A stretch of DNA of 64,000 nucleotides, from the NCBI RefSeq assembly GCF_018399035.1, contig NZ_CP073760.1, forward strand, positions 3,414,001 to 3,478,000. The letters are read 5' to 3'. Positions within the stretch are counted from its first letter, which is position 1. Every line of letters starts with the position of its first letter. Of the stretch, positions 55,122-63,547 are shown one piece after another. The stretch is from Thiocapsa sp. (GTDB lineage: Bacteria > Pseudomonadota > Gammaproteobacteria > Chromatiales > Chromatiaceae). The notes below the pieces were generated by a model, which was given only the letters and a program-made list of their open reading frames with translations, had not been told where the DNA came from and searched no databases. Both the position numbers and the translations under genes were made by a program.

Positions 55122-55837
55122 ACCAAAATGCATTGCCGTTGATCCTCATCGTCGAGGACGAGGAGCGCCTGGCCGACGTGGTCGGCGACTATCTGCGTGC
55201 GGCCGGCTTCCGGGTCCATCACCTGGCGACCGGCACGGGTGCAGTCGCCTGGATCGAGCGAGAAGGACCGGATCTGATCCTGCTCGACCTCATGCTGCCC
55301 GGTCAGGACGGGTTGAGCATCTGTCGCGAGGTGCGCAGCCGCGCTCAGGTGCCCATCATCATGACGACGGCGCGGGTCGAGGAGATCGATCGCCTGCTGG
55401 GGCTCGAGCTGGGTGCCGACGACTATGTCTGTAAACCTTACAGCCCGCGCGAGTTGGTGGCCCGCGTCAAGGCCGTCCTGAGACGAACGAGCCGGGCGCC
55501 CGAGCACCGGCGGAGCGGTTTCCTGACACTCGAGCCGGACCGATTGCAGGTCTCGCACGACGGCAGGGTCATCACGCTGACCGCCGTGGAGCTGGCATTG
55601 CTGGCCGCGCTCCATCAGGCCGCGGGGCGAATCCTCTCGCGCGACCACCTCATGGACCGGATCTATCCCGACAACCGGGTCGTGTCCGATCGCACCATCG
55701 ACAGCCACATCAAGAAGCTTCGGCGCCGACTCACCGAGCTGGCGCCGGATGTCGAGTTGATCCACTCGGTCTACGGCGTCGGCTACCGCTACGAGGAACC
55801 CGACATCGACGAGGCCCTCATGCACAAACCTGGCTGA
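55118..55837 (+). CDS. BaeR-like OmpR-family response regulator
   Basis: 239 residues. Receiver domain with acidic pocket VEDEE, phospho-acceptor Asp57 in ILLDLMLPG, Thr84 and Lys106. The C-terminal winged helix contains DRTIDSHIKKLRRRL and YGVGYRYE. The start overlaps the kinase stop. In E. coli BaeR activates spy and drug-efflux genes; here a Spy-like gene is next, with a triple direct repeat in its upstream region. Confidence 0.93.
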   Translation: MNQNALPLILIVEDEERLADVVGDYLRAAGFRVHHLATGTGAVAWIEREGPDLILLDLMLPGQDGLSICREVRSRAQVPIIMTTARVEEIDRLLGLELGADDYVCKPYSPRELVARVKAVLRRTSRAPEHRRSGFLTLEPDRLQVSHDGRVITLTAVELALLAALHQAAGRILSRDHLMDRIYPDNRVVSDRTIDSHIKKLRRRLTELAPDVELIHSVYGVGYRYEEPDIDEALMHKPG

Positions 55838-55878
55838 GTCTCGACCGTTCGGCTCGGACTCGTCCGCTTCCACGAAAT

Positions 55879-55906
55879 CTGCACGATCTCTGCACAGCTC
55901 CTGCAC
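55879..55906 (+). promoter_or_regulatory. three CTGCAC direct repeats at 11-bp steps upstream of the spy-like gene
   Basis: CTGCAC at 55879, 55890 and 55901, exactly one helical turn apart, 94-121 bp upstream of the spy-like ATG. Tandem half-sites at about 10-11 bp are the usual binding mode of OmpR-family dimers, so this is a candidate site for the adjacent regulator. Confidence 0.6.
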
Positions 55907-55999
55907 CCTGGTCACCTAACCTGCAAAGCGTCGGGACTGGACTCGACATCGCATCGGGACCTTCCCGAGACGCAACGAAGACATCAAAGGTGACATATC

Positions 56000-56554
56000 A
56001 TGAATACCGGCAAGAGCTTTCGCACCGCAACCTTGGCGTTCGCCGTCACGGCCGTCATGGCCACCTCGGCCTTGGCCGGACCTCGCGGCTTTGAGCAAGA
56101 CCCGAGCGCGTTCGCGGACCAGCGCATCGAACGGATGACCCGGACCCTGGACCTGACGACCGAGCAACAGAGCGAGATCCGGACCATCCTGGAGGAGCAA
56201 CGCACACAGGCGCTGCAACAGCGTGAGGAGGTGCAGGCGCGCATCGGCACCCTTCTCACGCCCGAGCAACAGGCCCGTATCGAAGAGCAGCGGAACGCGC
56301 GGATGGAAAGGCATCTCGATCGGCTCGCCGACCGACTGGATCTGAGCGAGGAGCAGATCCTCCAGGTACGCACCGTCATGCAGACCAAGAACGACGGCTC
56401 GGGCATGGCCAGAGGCGAGATCCGAGAACAGATCAAGACCGTCATGACCGAGGATCAGCTCAAACGCTTCGAGTCCCGCGGACCCGGGTCCAAGCGCGGA
56501 GGTCCGGGCGAACCCTGTGCGGAGGGCAAGATGCGCGGCGGGCCTGCGTTCTGA
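56000..56554 (+). CDS. Spy/CpxP-family periplasmic protein
   Basis: 184 residues. Signal peptide MNTGKSFRTATLAFAVTAVM to ALA-GP, then LTxxQ-type repeats: LDLTTEQQSEIRTIL, LLTPEQQARIEEQ and LDLSEEQILQVR. Spy-like proteins are ATP-independent chaperones or metal/stress sensors of the periplasm. It sits 163 bp after a BaeR-like gene, which supports envelope-stress control. The tail is Gly/Arg/Lys-rich. Confidence 0.88.
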   Translation: MNTGKSFRTATLAFAVTAVMATSALAGPRGFEQDPSAFADQRIERMTRTLDLTTEQQSEIRTILEEQRTQALQQREEVQARIGTLLTPEQQARIEEQRNARMERHLDRLADRLDLSEEQILQVRTVMQTKNDGSGMARGEIREQIKTVMTEDQLKRFESRGPGSKRGGPGEPCAEGKMRGGPAF

Positions 56555-56959
56555 TGCCGCGGTTCCCGGCCGATGGCGTGTGGAACGCGCTCCGGCCGGG
56601 GCTCCGGCCGGGCGGGAAGAGCGCACGGACGTTCGCGCGCCGAGCCCGCGCGGTCTCCGTTACCGCGTATCCGCAGCAGTTGCTTCTTCGCTAAACCGCG
56701 TCCGGTGCGGTATGCGTCATTTGGTGGAGTGGCTTGGCCGCGCCAGCTCCGACGACTGTCGGAGCTGGCGCGGTTTAAGGTATTCAAAAATATTAAATTC
56801 TAAACCGCGTCTCACCGAGATCGAGGACATCTCCGAAGCCAAAAGCAAAATGAAAAAGAAGCGTGTCGCTCTGGACGCGATTTAGAATCGGGGTGATTCT
56901 TCTCTTGATCATGTGCGTGGGCGATTCGATCCATCACCGACACGATTGAGGAGGACGCA
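56555..56959. other. spacer with a composite repeat, no gene seen
   Basis: Contains the composite element 56692-56884. The remainder shows no gene. GAGGAGG (about 56948) is the ribosome site of the next gene. Confidence 0.55.
56692..56884. repeat. composite repeat element (B module, AT linker, A module)
   Basis: B 56692-56777 with an extended inner palindrome (CAGCTCCGAC/GTCGGAGCTG), linker TATTCAAAAATATTAAATTC, A 56801-56884 ending GACGCGATTTA. The interior of the A module is the reverse of that at 43896. Confidence 0.9.
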
Positions 56960-58000
56960 ATGGAGCTCAGACCACTCGGACGCACCGACATCCGCGTCAG
57001 CGCACTTTGCCTCGGCACCATGACCTTCGGCGAGCAGAACAGCGAGGCCGAGGCACATGCCCAGCTCGACCGCGCGCTCGCCGCGGGGATCAACTTCATC
57101 GACACGGCCGAGATGTATCCGGTGCCGCCGCGCGCTGAGACCATCGGCCGGACCGAAGCCTACATCGGCACCTGGTTCGCGTCGCGCGGTTGTCGTGACC
57201 GGGTGGTTCTGGCCTCCAAGGTGGCCGGCCCTGGCGCTTGGCTGCCGCATCTTCGCGGCGGCAGGTCGCGGTTGGACCGCGTCAATATCGTGACCGCCCT
57301 GGACGGCAGCTTGAAGCGGCTGCAAACGGACCGGATCGACATCTACCAGCTCCACTGGCCGGACCGCGAGACCAATTACTTCGGCAAGCTCGGCTATTCA
57401 CCCGTGGAGGACGCGTACAGCGTCCCCTTGCTGGAGACCCTCGAGGTCCTCGCCGACCAGGTCCGGGCCGGCAAGATTCGGCAGATCGGCGTCTCCAACG
57501 AGACACCTTGGGGCCTGATGCGTTATCTCACGCTCGCGCAGCAGCATGGCCTGCCGCGCATGGTCAGCATCCAGAACCCCTACAGTCTGCTGAACCGGAC
57601 CTTCGAGGTCGGCCTCGCCGAGGTCGCCGTTCGGGAGAACTGCGGTCTCCTGGCCTACTCGCCGCTCGGCTTCGGCGTGCTCTCGGGAAAGTATCTGGAC
57701 GGCGCACGCCCGGCCGGTGCCCGCGTCACACGCTTCGAGCGCTTCAGCCGCTATTCCAACCCGGAGGCCAAGCGCGCCACGGCCGAGTATGTCGCACTCG
57801 CCCGCCGCCATGGACTCGACCCGGCGCAGATGGCACTCGCCTGGGTGACGAGCCGTCCATTCGTCACGTCCAACATCATCGGTGCGACGACGCCCGAGCA
57901 GTTGGAGGCCAACCTCGCCAGCGCGGAGCTCACGCTCTCGAATGAGGTGATCGCGGAGATCGAGGCGATCCATACGCGGCAGCCGAATCCAGCGCCTTGA
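56960..58000 (+). CDS. aldo/keto reductase (Tas-like)
   Basis: 346 residues, NADPH-dependent AKR fold, closest in layout to E. coli Tas. Catalytic Asp and Tyr in FIDTAEMYPVPP, Lys in LASKVAGPG, His in YQLHWPDRETNYFG. The C-terminal GATTPEQLEANL binds cofactor phosphate. The substrate is not predictable. GAGGAGG precedes the ATG. Confidence 0.92.
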   Translation: MELRPLGRTDIRVSALCLGTMTFGEQNSEAEAHAQLDRALAAGINFIDTAEMYPVPPRAETIGRTEAYIGTWFASRGCRDRVVLASKVAGPGAWLPHLRGGRSRLDRVNIVTALDGSLKRLQTDRIDIYQLHWPDRETNYFGKLGYSPVEDAYSVPLLETLEVLADQVRAGKIRQIGVSNETPWGLMRYLTLAQQHGLPRMVSIQNPYSLLNRTFEVGLAEVAVRENCGLLAYSPLGFGVLSGKYLDGARPAGARVTRFERFSRYSNPEAKRATAEYVALARRHGLDPAQMALAWVTSRPFVTSNIIGATTPEQLEANLASAELTLSNEVIAEIEAIHTRQPNPAP

Positions 58001-58081
58001 ACCGGGTAGGTGCGAACTGATTCGCAAGTCGCCCACCGTACCGATGCGAATCAATTGGCACCTACGCCGCATCGCGCGCGT

Positions 58082-58342
58082 ATGAAGATCTACGGCATCG
58101 ATTTCACCAGCCGACCGAGTCGCCGCAAGCCCATCACCTGTCTGGAGTGCGATTTCGACGTCTACAGCCTGAAGGTCGAGGCGGATCCGAACCTCGCCGA
58201 GGATCCGAGCGGTGACCGGCTCGATGCCCTGCTGTGCGCCATCCAGGCGGCGTGGGCCTGGACGCAACGGGAGAAGGGGTTCGGGATACCGGATTCGATG
58301 GACTTTCCGGAAGGAGCGATCGCGGACCCGATCGGCGGCTGA
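58082..58342 (+). pseudogene. DUF429-like gene with internal deletion (remnant)
   Basis: 86 residues in frame. The first 22 (MKIYGIDFTSRPSRRKPITC) look like the N-terminus of DUF429 predicted RNase-H-like nucleases, and the rest (VYSLKVEADPNLAEDPSGDR then LDALLCAIQAAWAWTQRE and IADPIGG) like their C-terminal end. Full-length relatives are about 250 residues, so about 150 central residues, including most of the catalytic core, are missing. The joint is near DFD-VYSLKV. Confidence 0.6.
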
Positions 58343-58432
58343 CGCACTGCTGTACACGCGATCGGAGCGGACCTGCGCACCACTCGGCTGGCATACCCTC
58401 TTGTGCAGTCTTCTTCTTCAGCAGCCGGTCAG

Positions 58433-59335
58433 TCAGTCGTAGGTCGGAGGCGATTCGGGCCCCATCACGACGCCCCGATGCCCGCATTTGAGACCCGCGA
58501 GCTTGACCGCCTGCGCGAGCGCCTCGGCGGCGGGCAGACCCTGCAGCAGGCCGTGGATCACCCCGGCGTTGAAGACATCGCCCGCACCCAGCGTATCGAC
58601 GACAGGCGTCGGGGCATAGGCCGGCACCCGCTGGACATGACCGCCGCGCGCAAGGAACGCGGCACCTTGCGCGCCCCAGGCAACAACGCCGAGCCGTGCA
58701 TCGCTGCACACGAGGAGATCCTCGAGGAAATCACCCGCATCCTCGAATCCGCCGGCACGCGCGAAGGCACGACTCGCCAGCAGCACCTGCGGACCCGTCA
58801 GCAGCGCCTCGACCCCCGGGCGGCGTTTTTCGAGCTCGACCGAGATCGGCACATCCGGGGCCTCCTCGCGGACACGGCGGATCATCCGTGCGGTCTCCTG
58901 CGGGTTGCGCCCTTCGAAATGGACCCAGGCGAGTCCATCGAGCGAGACCCGGCCGAAATCGTCCGCACTCAGCTCGGGCAGGTCCCGAAAATGGACGATG
59001 GTCCGGCTGCCGCCGGCGCGGCTGAGCAGGATCGAAGAGGTCGGGGTCGTCCCGCCGGGCACCCGCACGGCATCCCGTACCTCGATGCCGTGACCGGCAA
59101 GGTCGGCGAGGATCAGATCGGCCGCCGGGTCGTCGCCCAGGGTGCCCACCCAACGGCAGCCGTGTCCGAGTCGCGACAGCACGGCGAGACTGTTGGTAAC
59201 GTTGCCGCCGCGCACCCGGCGCAAGGCCAGGGCGCGAACCTCGTCGTCCTCGGCGGGATAGACCGCGACCTCGTTGACGAGGTCGAGCACGGCGATGCCG
59301 ACACCCAGCACGGGGCCGGCCGAGCGCACCCGCAC
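58433..59335 (-). CDS. PfkB-family sugar kinase
   Basis: 300 residues from a GTG at 59335 (weak start). The ribokinase fold shows GVGIAVLDLVNEV at the N-terminus, RRVRGGNVTNSLAVLSRLGH (substrate lid), and the C-terminal signature TLGAGDVFNAGVIHGL with the catalytic Asp. The layout resembles ketohexokinase-type kinases. Substrate unknown. It overlaps no gene and lies 13 bp after the SUMF1-domain gene, likely in one transcript. Confidence 0.85.
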   Translation of the reverse strand: MRVRSAGPVLGVGIAVLDLVNEVAVYPAEDDEVRALALRRVRGGNVTNSLAVLSRLGHGCRWVGTLGDDPAADLILADLAGHGIEVRDAVRVPGGTTPTSSILLSRAGGSRTIVHFRDLPELSADDFGRVSLDGLAWVHFEGRNPQETARMIRRVREEAPDVPISVELEKRRPGVEALLTGPQVLLASRAFARAGGFEDAGDFLEDLLVCSDARLGVVAWGAQGAAFLARGGHVQRVPAYAPTPVVDTLGAGDVFNAGVIHGLLQGLPAAEALAQAVKLAGLKCGHRGVVMGPESPPTYD

Positions 59336-59348
59336 GGCCTCGACAGGA

Positions 59349-60764
59349 TCAGAGATCGCGTGCAACGCGGAACCCCAGCATGTCCAGACGCGTTCCCGGA
59401 ACGAAGCGTGCGCGAACAAAGGTTCGCATCGAGGCGGAAGGTTTGTTGAAGGCGCCGCCGCGGGCGACACGATCGGTGCAGGGACCGTCCGTCCGGGCGC
59501 GCCCGTCGCTCGGTGCGCCTTCGTAGCCCGACTGATAGCAGTCCGCGACCCACTCCATGACATTGCCCGCCGTGTCGTGGAGACCGAAGGGGCTCGGGTT
59601 GAAGCTCCCCACGGGGGCCGTCGCGCGGTTGTCCCAGGCGCTGCCGCAATCGAAGCAGACCGCCCGATTCGGCTCCAGCCCGAAGCCCCACCAATAGGAT
59701 CCGCGCCCGCCGGCTCGCGCCGCATACTCCCATTCGGCCTCGCTCGGCAGGCGGTAGCTACGTCCGGTCTCGCGGGACAGCCAGGCCGTATAGGCGCGGG
59801 CATCGTCCCAGCTCACCCCGACCACCGGGCGGTTGCCTCGACCCCATCCGAAGTCCTTCGCAAATCCGCGGCCGACGGCGCGGGCGAAACGATCGTAGTC
59901 CTCGAAGGTGACTTCGTAGACACCCATCAAGAAAGGCGCGATCTCGACCTCGCGCGCCGGCCCGAAATCGCTCGCGACCGTGAGATTCCGGCCCATCAGG
60001 AAACGCCCGCCCGGGAGCCTCGCGAGCGTCGGGCCAAAGCCGCCGTTGCGCAGCCGATCACGCTGTGTCGGGACAGAAACGCTCGAGGGCTCAAGAGGCT
60101 CGGCCGTCGACTCGGAGTCGGGCGGCAACGCACCCCCATCGGTCGCGGTCTCCGTTCCCGAGGACTCCGAGGTGGCGATATCCGAGGTCGCGGGGGCCCG
60201 CGGACGATCGGCGCGCAGCCAAACGATAAGGACGAGCACGACAAGCGCCGGGAGTAGAAGCAGCGGCCAGAGGCCGACGCCGACCGCGCGAGGCCGGATC
60301 CGAGGCGGCTCGGCGGACAGCCCGCGCGGCGGTGCCGGCTCGAGCAGCCCGGGCTCGCTCCCCTGCCCCTGCAGATCGAGCAGGGCCTGCCTTAAACGAC
60401 TGACCTCCTCTTGGGCGGCCGTCAGGGAGAGATCGCGCCGCTCGACCTCTTTGCGCAGGCCGTCGAAGACCAGATGCTGATCTTCCAACACGTCCTCGAG
60501 ACGGCGGCACTCCTCGGTGATCGCGTCGAGCGCCTGCTCTTTCGCGCCGAGGGTCCGCTGAAGGCTGTCGAGCTCCTGACGAAGTGCGAGTTGCTCTGCG
60601 GCCGAGGCCGCTCCGCCCTCGACCGCGGAACGCTCGCGCAACCGGCGATTGATGCGCGCGACCTCCTGCTGGGCCTCGCGACGCACCTCGCCCAAGGCTT
60701 GCCGCAGTGACTCGGTCTCGGTGCGATCGCCGTGCGGGGTCTGTAGGTTCGTTGCGTCGACCAT
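59349..60764 (-). CDS. membrane-anchored SUMF1/FGE-domain protein with coiled coil
   Basis: 471 residues. A predicted coiled coil spans about 15-130 (Glu/Arg/Leu-rich), one membrane segment about 165-182 (LWPLLLLPALVVLVLIVWL), a Ser/Glu/Thr-rich linker, then a formylglycine-generating-enzyme-like domain about 240-470: FLMGVYEVTFEDYDRFARAV, GVSWDDARAYTAWLSRETGR, YRLPSEAEWEYAARAGG, FGLHDTAGNVMEWVADCY, ARGGAFNKP and MLGFRVARDL. The fold binds partners or modifies proteins; catalytic activity is not implied. Confidence 0.88.
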   Translation of the reverse strand: MVDATNLQTPHGDRTETESLRQALGEVRREAQQEVARINRRLRERSAVEGGAASAAEQLALRQELDSLQRTLGAKEQALDAITEECRRLEDVLEDQHLVFDGLRKEVERRDLSLTAAQEEVSRLRQALLDLQGQGSEPGLLEPAPPRGLSAEPPRIRPRAVGVGLWPLLLLPALVVLVLIVWLRADRPRAPATSDIATSESSGTETATDGGALPPDSESTAEPLEPSSVSVPTQRDRLRNGGFGPTLARLPGGRFLMGRNLTVASDFGPAREVEIAPFLMGVYEVTFEDYDRFARAVGRGFAKDFGWGRGNRPVVGVSWDDARAYTAWLSRETGRSYRLPSEAEWEYAARAGGRGSYWWGFGLEPNRAVCFDCGSAWDNRATAPVGSFNPSPFGLHDTAGNVMEWVADCYQSGYEGAPSDGRARTDGPCTDRVARGGAFNKPSASMRTFVRARFVPGTRLDMLGFRVARDL

Positions 60765-61017
60765 TCAGGAGGGCATCGGATGGGTTGAACCGGCTTGAGC
60801 GTCGGGCGACATCGTCGGATCATGCTGCTCGCGAGTGCAGGTCCGACACGTTAGATTCGCATGATCGGCGGTCGGTTGCACCCCGGGATGAACCTCTGCC
60901 TCGGGCAACAGCGAGCGGACACATCAAGCACGAGAGGCGGCGACCGCCTCCTCCCACGCCATCGGCAGACGACAGGTCGACAATGCATTCGACACCCTCA
61001 TCCGGACACCGGCTCCC

Positions 61018-62589
61018 ATGACCATCCTCGGTAGCGTCGCGGCCGGCCATCCGCTGACCGCAGAGGCGGCCGCCGAGACCCTGCGTGCCGGCGGCAATGC
61101 GTTCGACGCGGCGCTCGCGGCGCTCTGCGCGGCCTGCATCGCCGAGCCGGTCCTGGCCTCGCTCGGCGGCGGCGGCTTCCTGCTCGCCCGGCCTGCCGGC
61201 GGGGCGCCGGAGCTCTTCGACTTCTTCGCGCAGACCCCGCACCGACACCGCCCGGAGCAGGAGCTGGATTTCTATCCGATCCTCGCCGATTTCGGCGACG
61301 CCACGCAGGAGTTCCACATCGGACAAGGATCGATCGCAACACCGGGGATGATCGCCGGTCTCGTCGCGATCCATCGCGAACACTGTCGGCTTCCGCTCGC
61401 GGCCATTGTCGCCCCGGCCTGCCGTCTCGCGCGCGACGGGGTGATCGTGAACCGCGTCCAGCGGGGTATCGCCGAGATCGTCGCGCCGATCCTGCACGCG
61501 AGCCCCGCGGCACTCGCACTCTCCGCCGACCCGGATCGACCCGACCGGCTCGCCCCGGTCGGTGCACGGGTGCGCAACCCGCCGCTTGCCGAGACCCTGG
61601 AGTGGATCGCCCGCGAGGGCGCGGATCCCTTCTATCGCGGCGACCTGGGAGCGCGCTTGGTCCGCGATTGCGCCGAGCACGGAGGGCATCTGAGCGCAGC
61701 GGATCTCGCCGACTACCGGGTCGAGCGACGCGCCCCGCTCGTCCACCCCTATCGCGGGGCGCACCTCTACACGAATCCGCCACCCTCGCAGGGCGGGTTC
61801 CTGCTCGGCGTCACCCTGGGTCTACTCGACGGCGTCGAGCCGGCCCGTCTCGGACGCGGCAGCCCGGCGCATCTGCACGCGCTCGCCCTCGCCCAGGAGC
61901 TGACCCAACGTCTGCGTCGGGCACAGCCGGCCGCGCTCGCCGAGTCGCTCTCGGGGCCACTCTCGGGGCCGCTCTCGGACGTGGCCCCGAGCATTCCGGA
62001 AGCCTATCGCAAGCTCATGGAGGGTGCGGCGACCTTCAGCCGCGGGACCACGCAGATCAGTGTCGCCGATCGCGAGGGCAACCTCGCCAGCGTGACCCTC
62101 TCCAACGGCGAAGGCGCCGGCTATGTGCTGCCCGGCGCCGGCATCATGCTGAACAACATGCTGGGTGAAGAGGACATCAACCCGCACGGTTTTCATCGCT
62201 GGCCGACGAATCGGCGGATCAGCTCCATGATGGCGCCGAGCCTTCTGGCACTGGCTGACGGGGGGTGGGTCGTGACCGGCTCGTCCGGATCCAACCGGAT
62301 CCGCAGCGCCATCCTGCAGGTGGTCTCCAACCTGATCGACTTCGGGCTTGCTCTGGAGGCAGCCGTAGCCTCCCCCAGGATGCACTACGAAGACGGGGTG
62401 CTGAATCTCGAGCCGCCGATCACGGACGACACGCTCGCCGCGCTCGGCACGCACTGGCCGGGGCTCAAGGTCTGGAATCGGGAGAGCGTCTTCTTCGGGG
62501 GTGCCCACAGCGTGGCGGTTGCCCCCGACGGCAGCACGCACGGCGCGGGCGATCCGAGACGCGGCGGGGTTGCGCTTCAGGTGAATTAA
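61018..62589 (+). CDS. gamma-glutamyltransferase family protein
   Basis: 523 residues, Ntn-hydrolase fold. The nucleophilic Thr would be in FSRGTTQISVADREGN; YVLPGAGIMLNNML, MMAPSLL and GSSGSNRIRSAILQV are conserved, as is GGNAFDAALAALCA near the start. Unlike periplasmic GGT it has no signal peptide, so it is probably cytoplasmic. Glutathione versus other gamma-glutamyl substrates cannot be told from sequence. Confidence 0.88.
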   Translation: MTILGSVAAGHPLTAEAAAETLRAGGNAFDAALAALCAACIAEPVLASLGGGGFLLARPAGGAPELFDFFAQTPHRHRPEQELDFYPILADFGDATQEFHIGQGSIATPGMIAGLVAIHREHCRLPLAAIVAPACRLARDGVIVNRVQRGIAEIVAPILHASPAALALSADPDRPDRLAPVGARVRNPPLAETLEWIAREGADPFYRGDLGARLVRDCAEHGGHLSAADLADYRVERRAPLVHPYRGAHLYTNPPPSQGGFLLGVTLGLLDGVEPARLGRGSPAHLHALALAQELTQRLRRAQPAALAESLSGPLSGPLSDVAPSIPEAYRKLMEGAATFSRGTTQISVADREGNLASVTLSNGEGAGYVLPGAGIMLNNMLGEEDINPHGFHRWPTNRRISSMMAPSLLALADGGWVVTGSSGSNRIRSAILQVVSNLIDFGLALEAAVASPRMHYEDGVLNLEPPITDDTLAALGTHWPGLKVWNRESVFFGGAHSVAVAPDGSTHGAGDPRRGGVALQVN

Positions 62590-62693
62590 GGTGATTTCCG
62601 GGAATGCATCGACCAACATGTAGGGGCGACTTTAGTCGCCCGGTAACCATTGGAGGCATGCACGGCCGGGATGCTCATTCCCGGAAATCGCCT
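62590..62693. repeat. palindromic element GATTTCCGGGAA...TTCCCGGAAATC, second copy
   Basis: About 104 bp, about 90% like 43797-43892 by eye, with the same ends and the same centre (GGGCGACTTTAGTCGCCC). It begins directly after the GGT stop codon. Confidence 0.88.
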
Positions 62694-62710
62694 AAATTCC
62701 TTTGCCACAG

Positions 62711-62745
62711 TAATCGTTGTCGTTGTCGTAATCGACAACGATTAG
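62711..62745. repeat. short TTGTCG hairpin repeat
   Basis: TAATCGTTGTCGTTGTCGTA followed by ATCGACAACGATTA, a minimal hairpin of the TTGTCG family. Confidence 0.75.
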
Positions 62746-62775
62746 ACGGTGCTCAACTGACCTCCGACACGTTAC

Positions 62776-63318
62776 TCAGTCGCCTGAATACGGCCGAAGG
62801 ATCATCTCCCCGCCGCGCAGCACCAGCTCCATGCGTCTGAGATAGGCCATGCCGAGCAAGACCTGATCGCCCTGCATATTCGGGAGGACGGTCGCGCTCA
62901 GGTCGTAGGCGACCAGCCCGCCGACATCCACACTCTCCAGCCGCGCGACCCAGGTGCGGACATCGCCGTTTCCGGTCTTGCTGATCCCGCCGGGCTGGAG
63001 CGTCAAGCCGAGCGTCTGGGCGACCATGTAGGGCATGGCGACATCCACGGCCCCGGTATCGACCAAAAACTCGATGGGGGTCCCGTTGATCCGACCGGTA
63101 GTCACGTATTGACTCACCTGATTCTCTTTCAGGACCACCTCGGGCACGTCACCGGCGCCGAGATAGGCGACCGGGTTCGGATTCGGATTCTCCCGGCGCT
63201 CCGCCAGATCGCGCGCCAGCAGGATCACCAGCAGACCCGCGAGCAAAAACAAGGGGATCGGCATCTTGCGCCTGAGCCAAGCGACTGAGCTCTCTCGGAT
63301 ACGTTGCAGTCTGATCAT
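62776..63318 (-). CDS. membrane-anchored retropepsin-like aspartic protease
   Basis: 180 residues. One N-terminal membrane segment (about 20-35, IPLFLLAGLLVILLA), then a clan AA/TIGR02281 domain with the catalytic FLVDTGAVDVAMPY and a second hydrophobic/Gly motif VLLGMAYLRRMELV. Such retroviral-type proteases in proteobacteria are of unknown substrate. It is followed upstream by a paralogue at 63548. Confidence 0.88.
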   Translation of the reverse strand: MIRLQRIRESSVAWLRRKMPIPLFLLAGLLVILLARDLAERRENPNPNPVAYLGAGDVPEVVLKENQVSQYVTTGRINGTPIEFLVDTGAVDVAMPYMVAQTLGLTLQPGGISKTGNGDVRTWVARLESVDVGGLVAYDLSATVLPNMQGDQVLLGMAYLRRMELVLRGGEMILRPYSGD

Positions 63319-63547
63319 CGTTCGTCGGGGTGCGTCGATACCAATGAAGCGCCGTCGGCATTGACTCCGAGCCCGATCGCGGGGCCGGATCGCCGCAGGC
63401 CACCCACCCGCCGATGGCGACGGCGACGCCGTCGCGCCGTCGCGCCTTCGCGCGGGATCGTTCGAGCTTAAACCGAAACCATACGGATGACGAGGTTGTG
63501 TCGTCGAGATTCGGCGTCGGCACGGGAGGCCGGCACCGAGATGCCGA

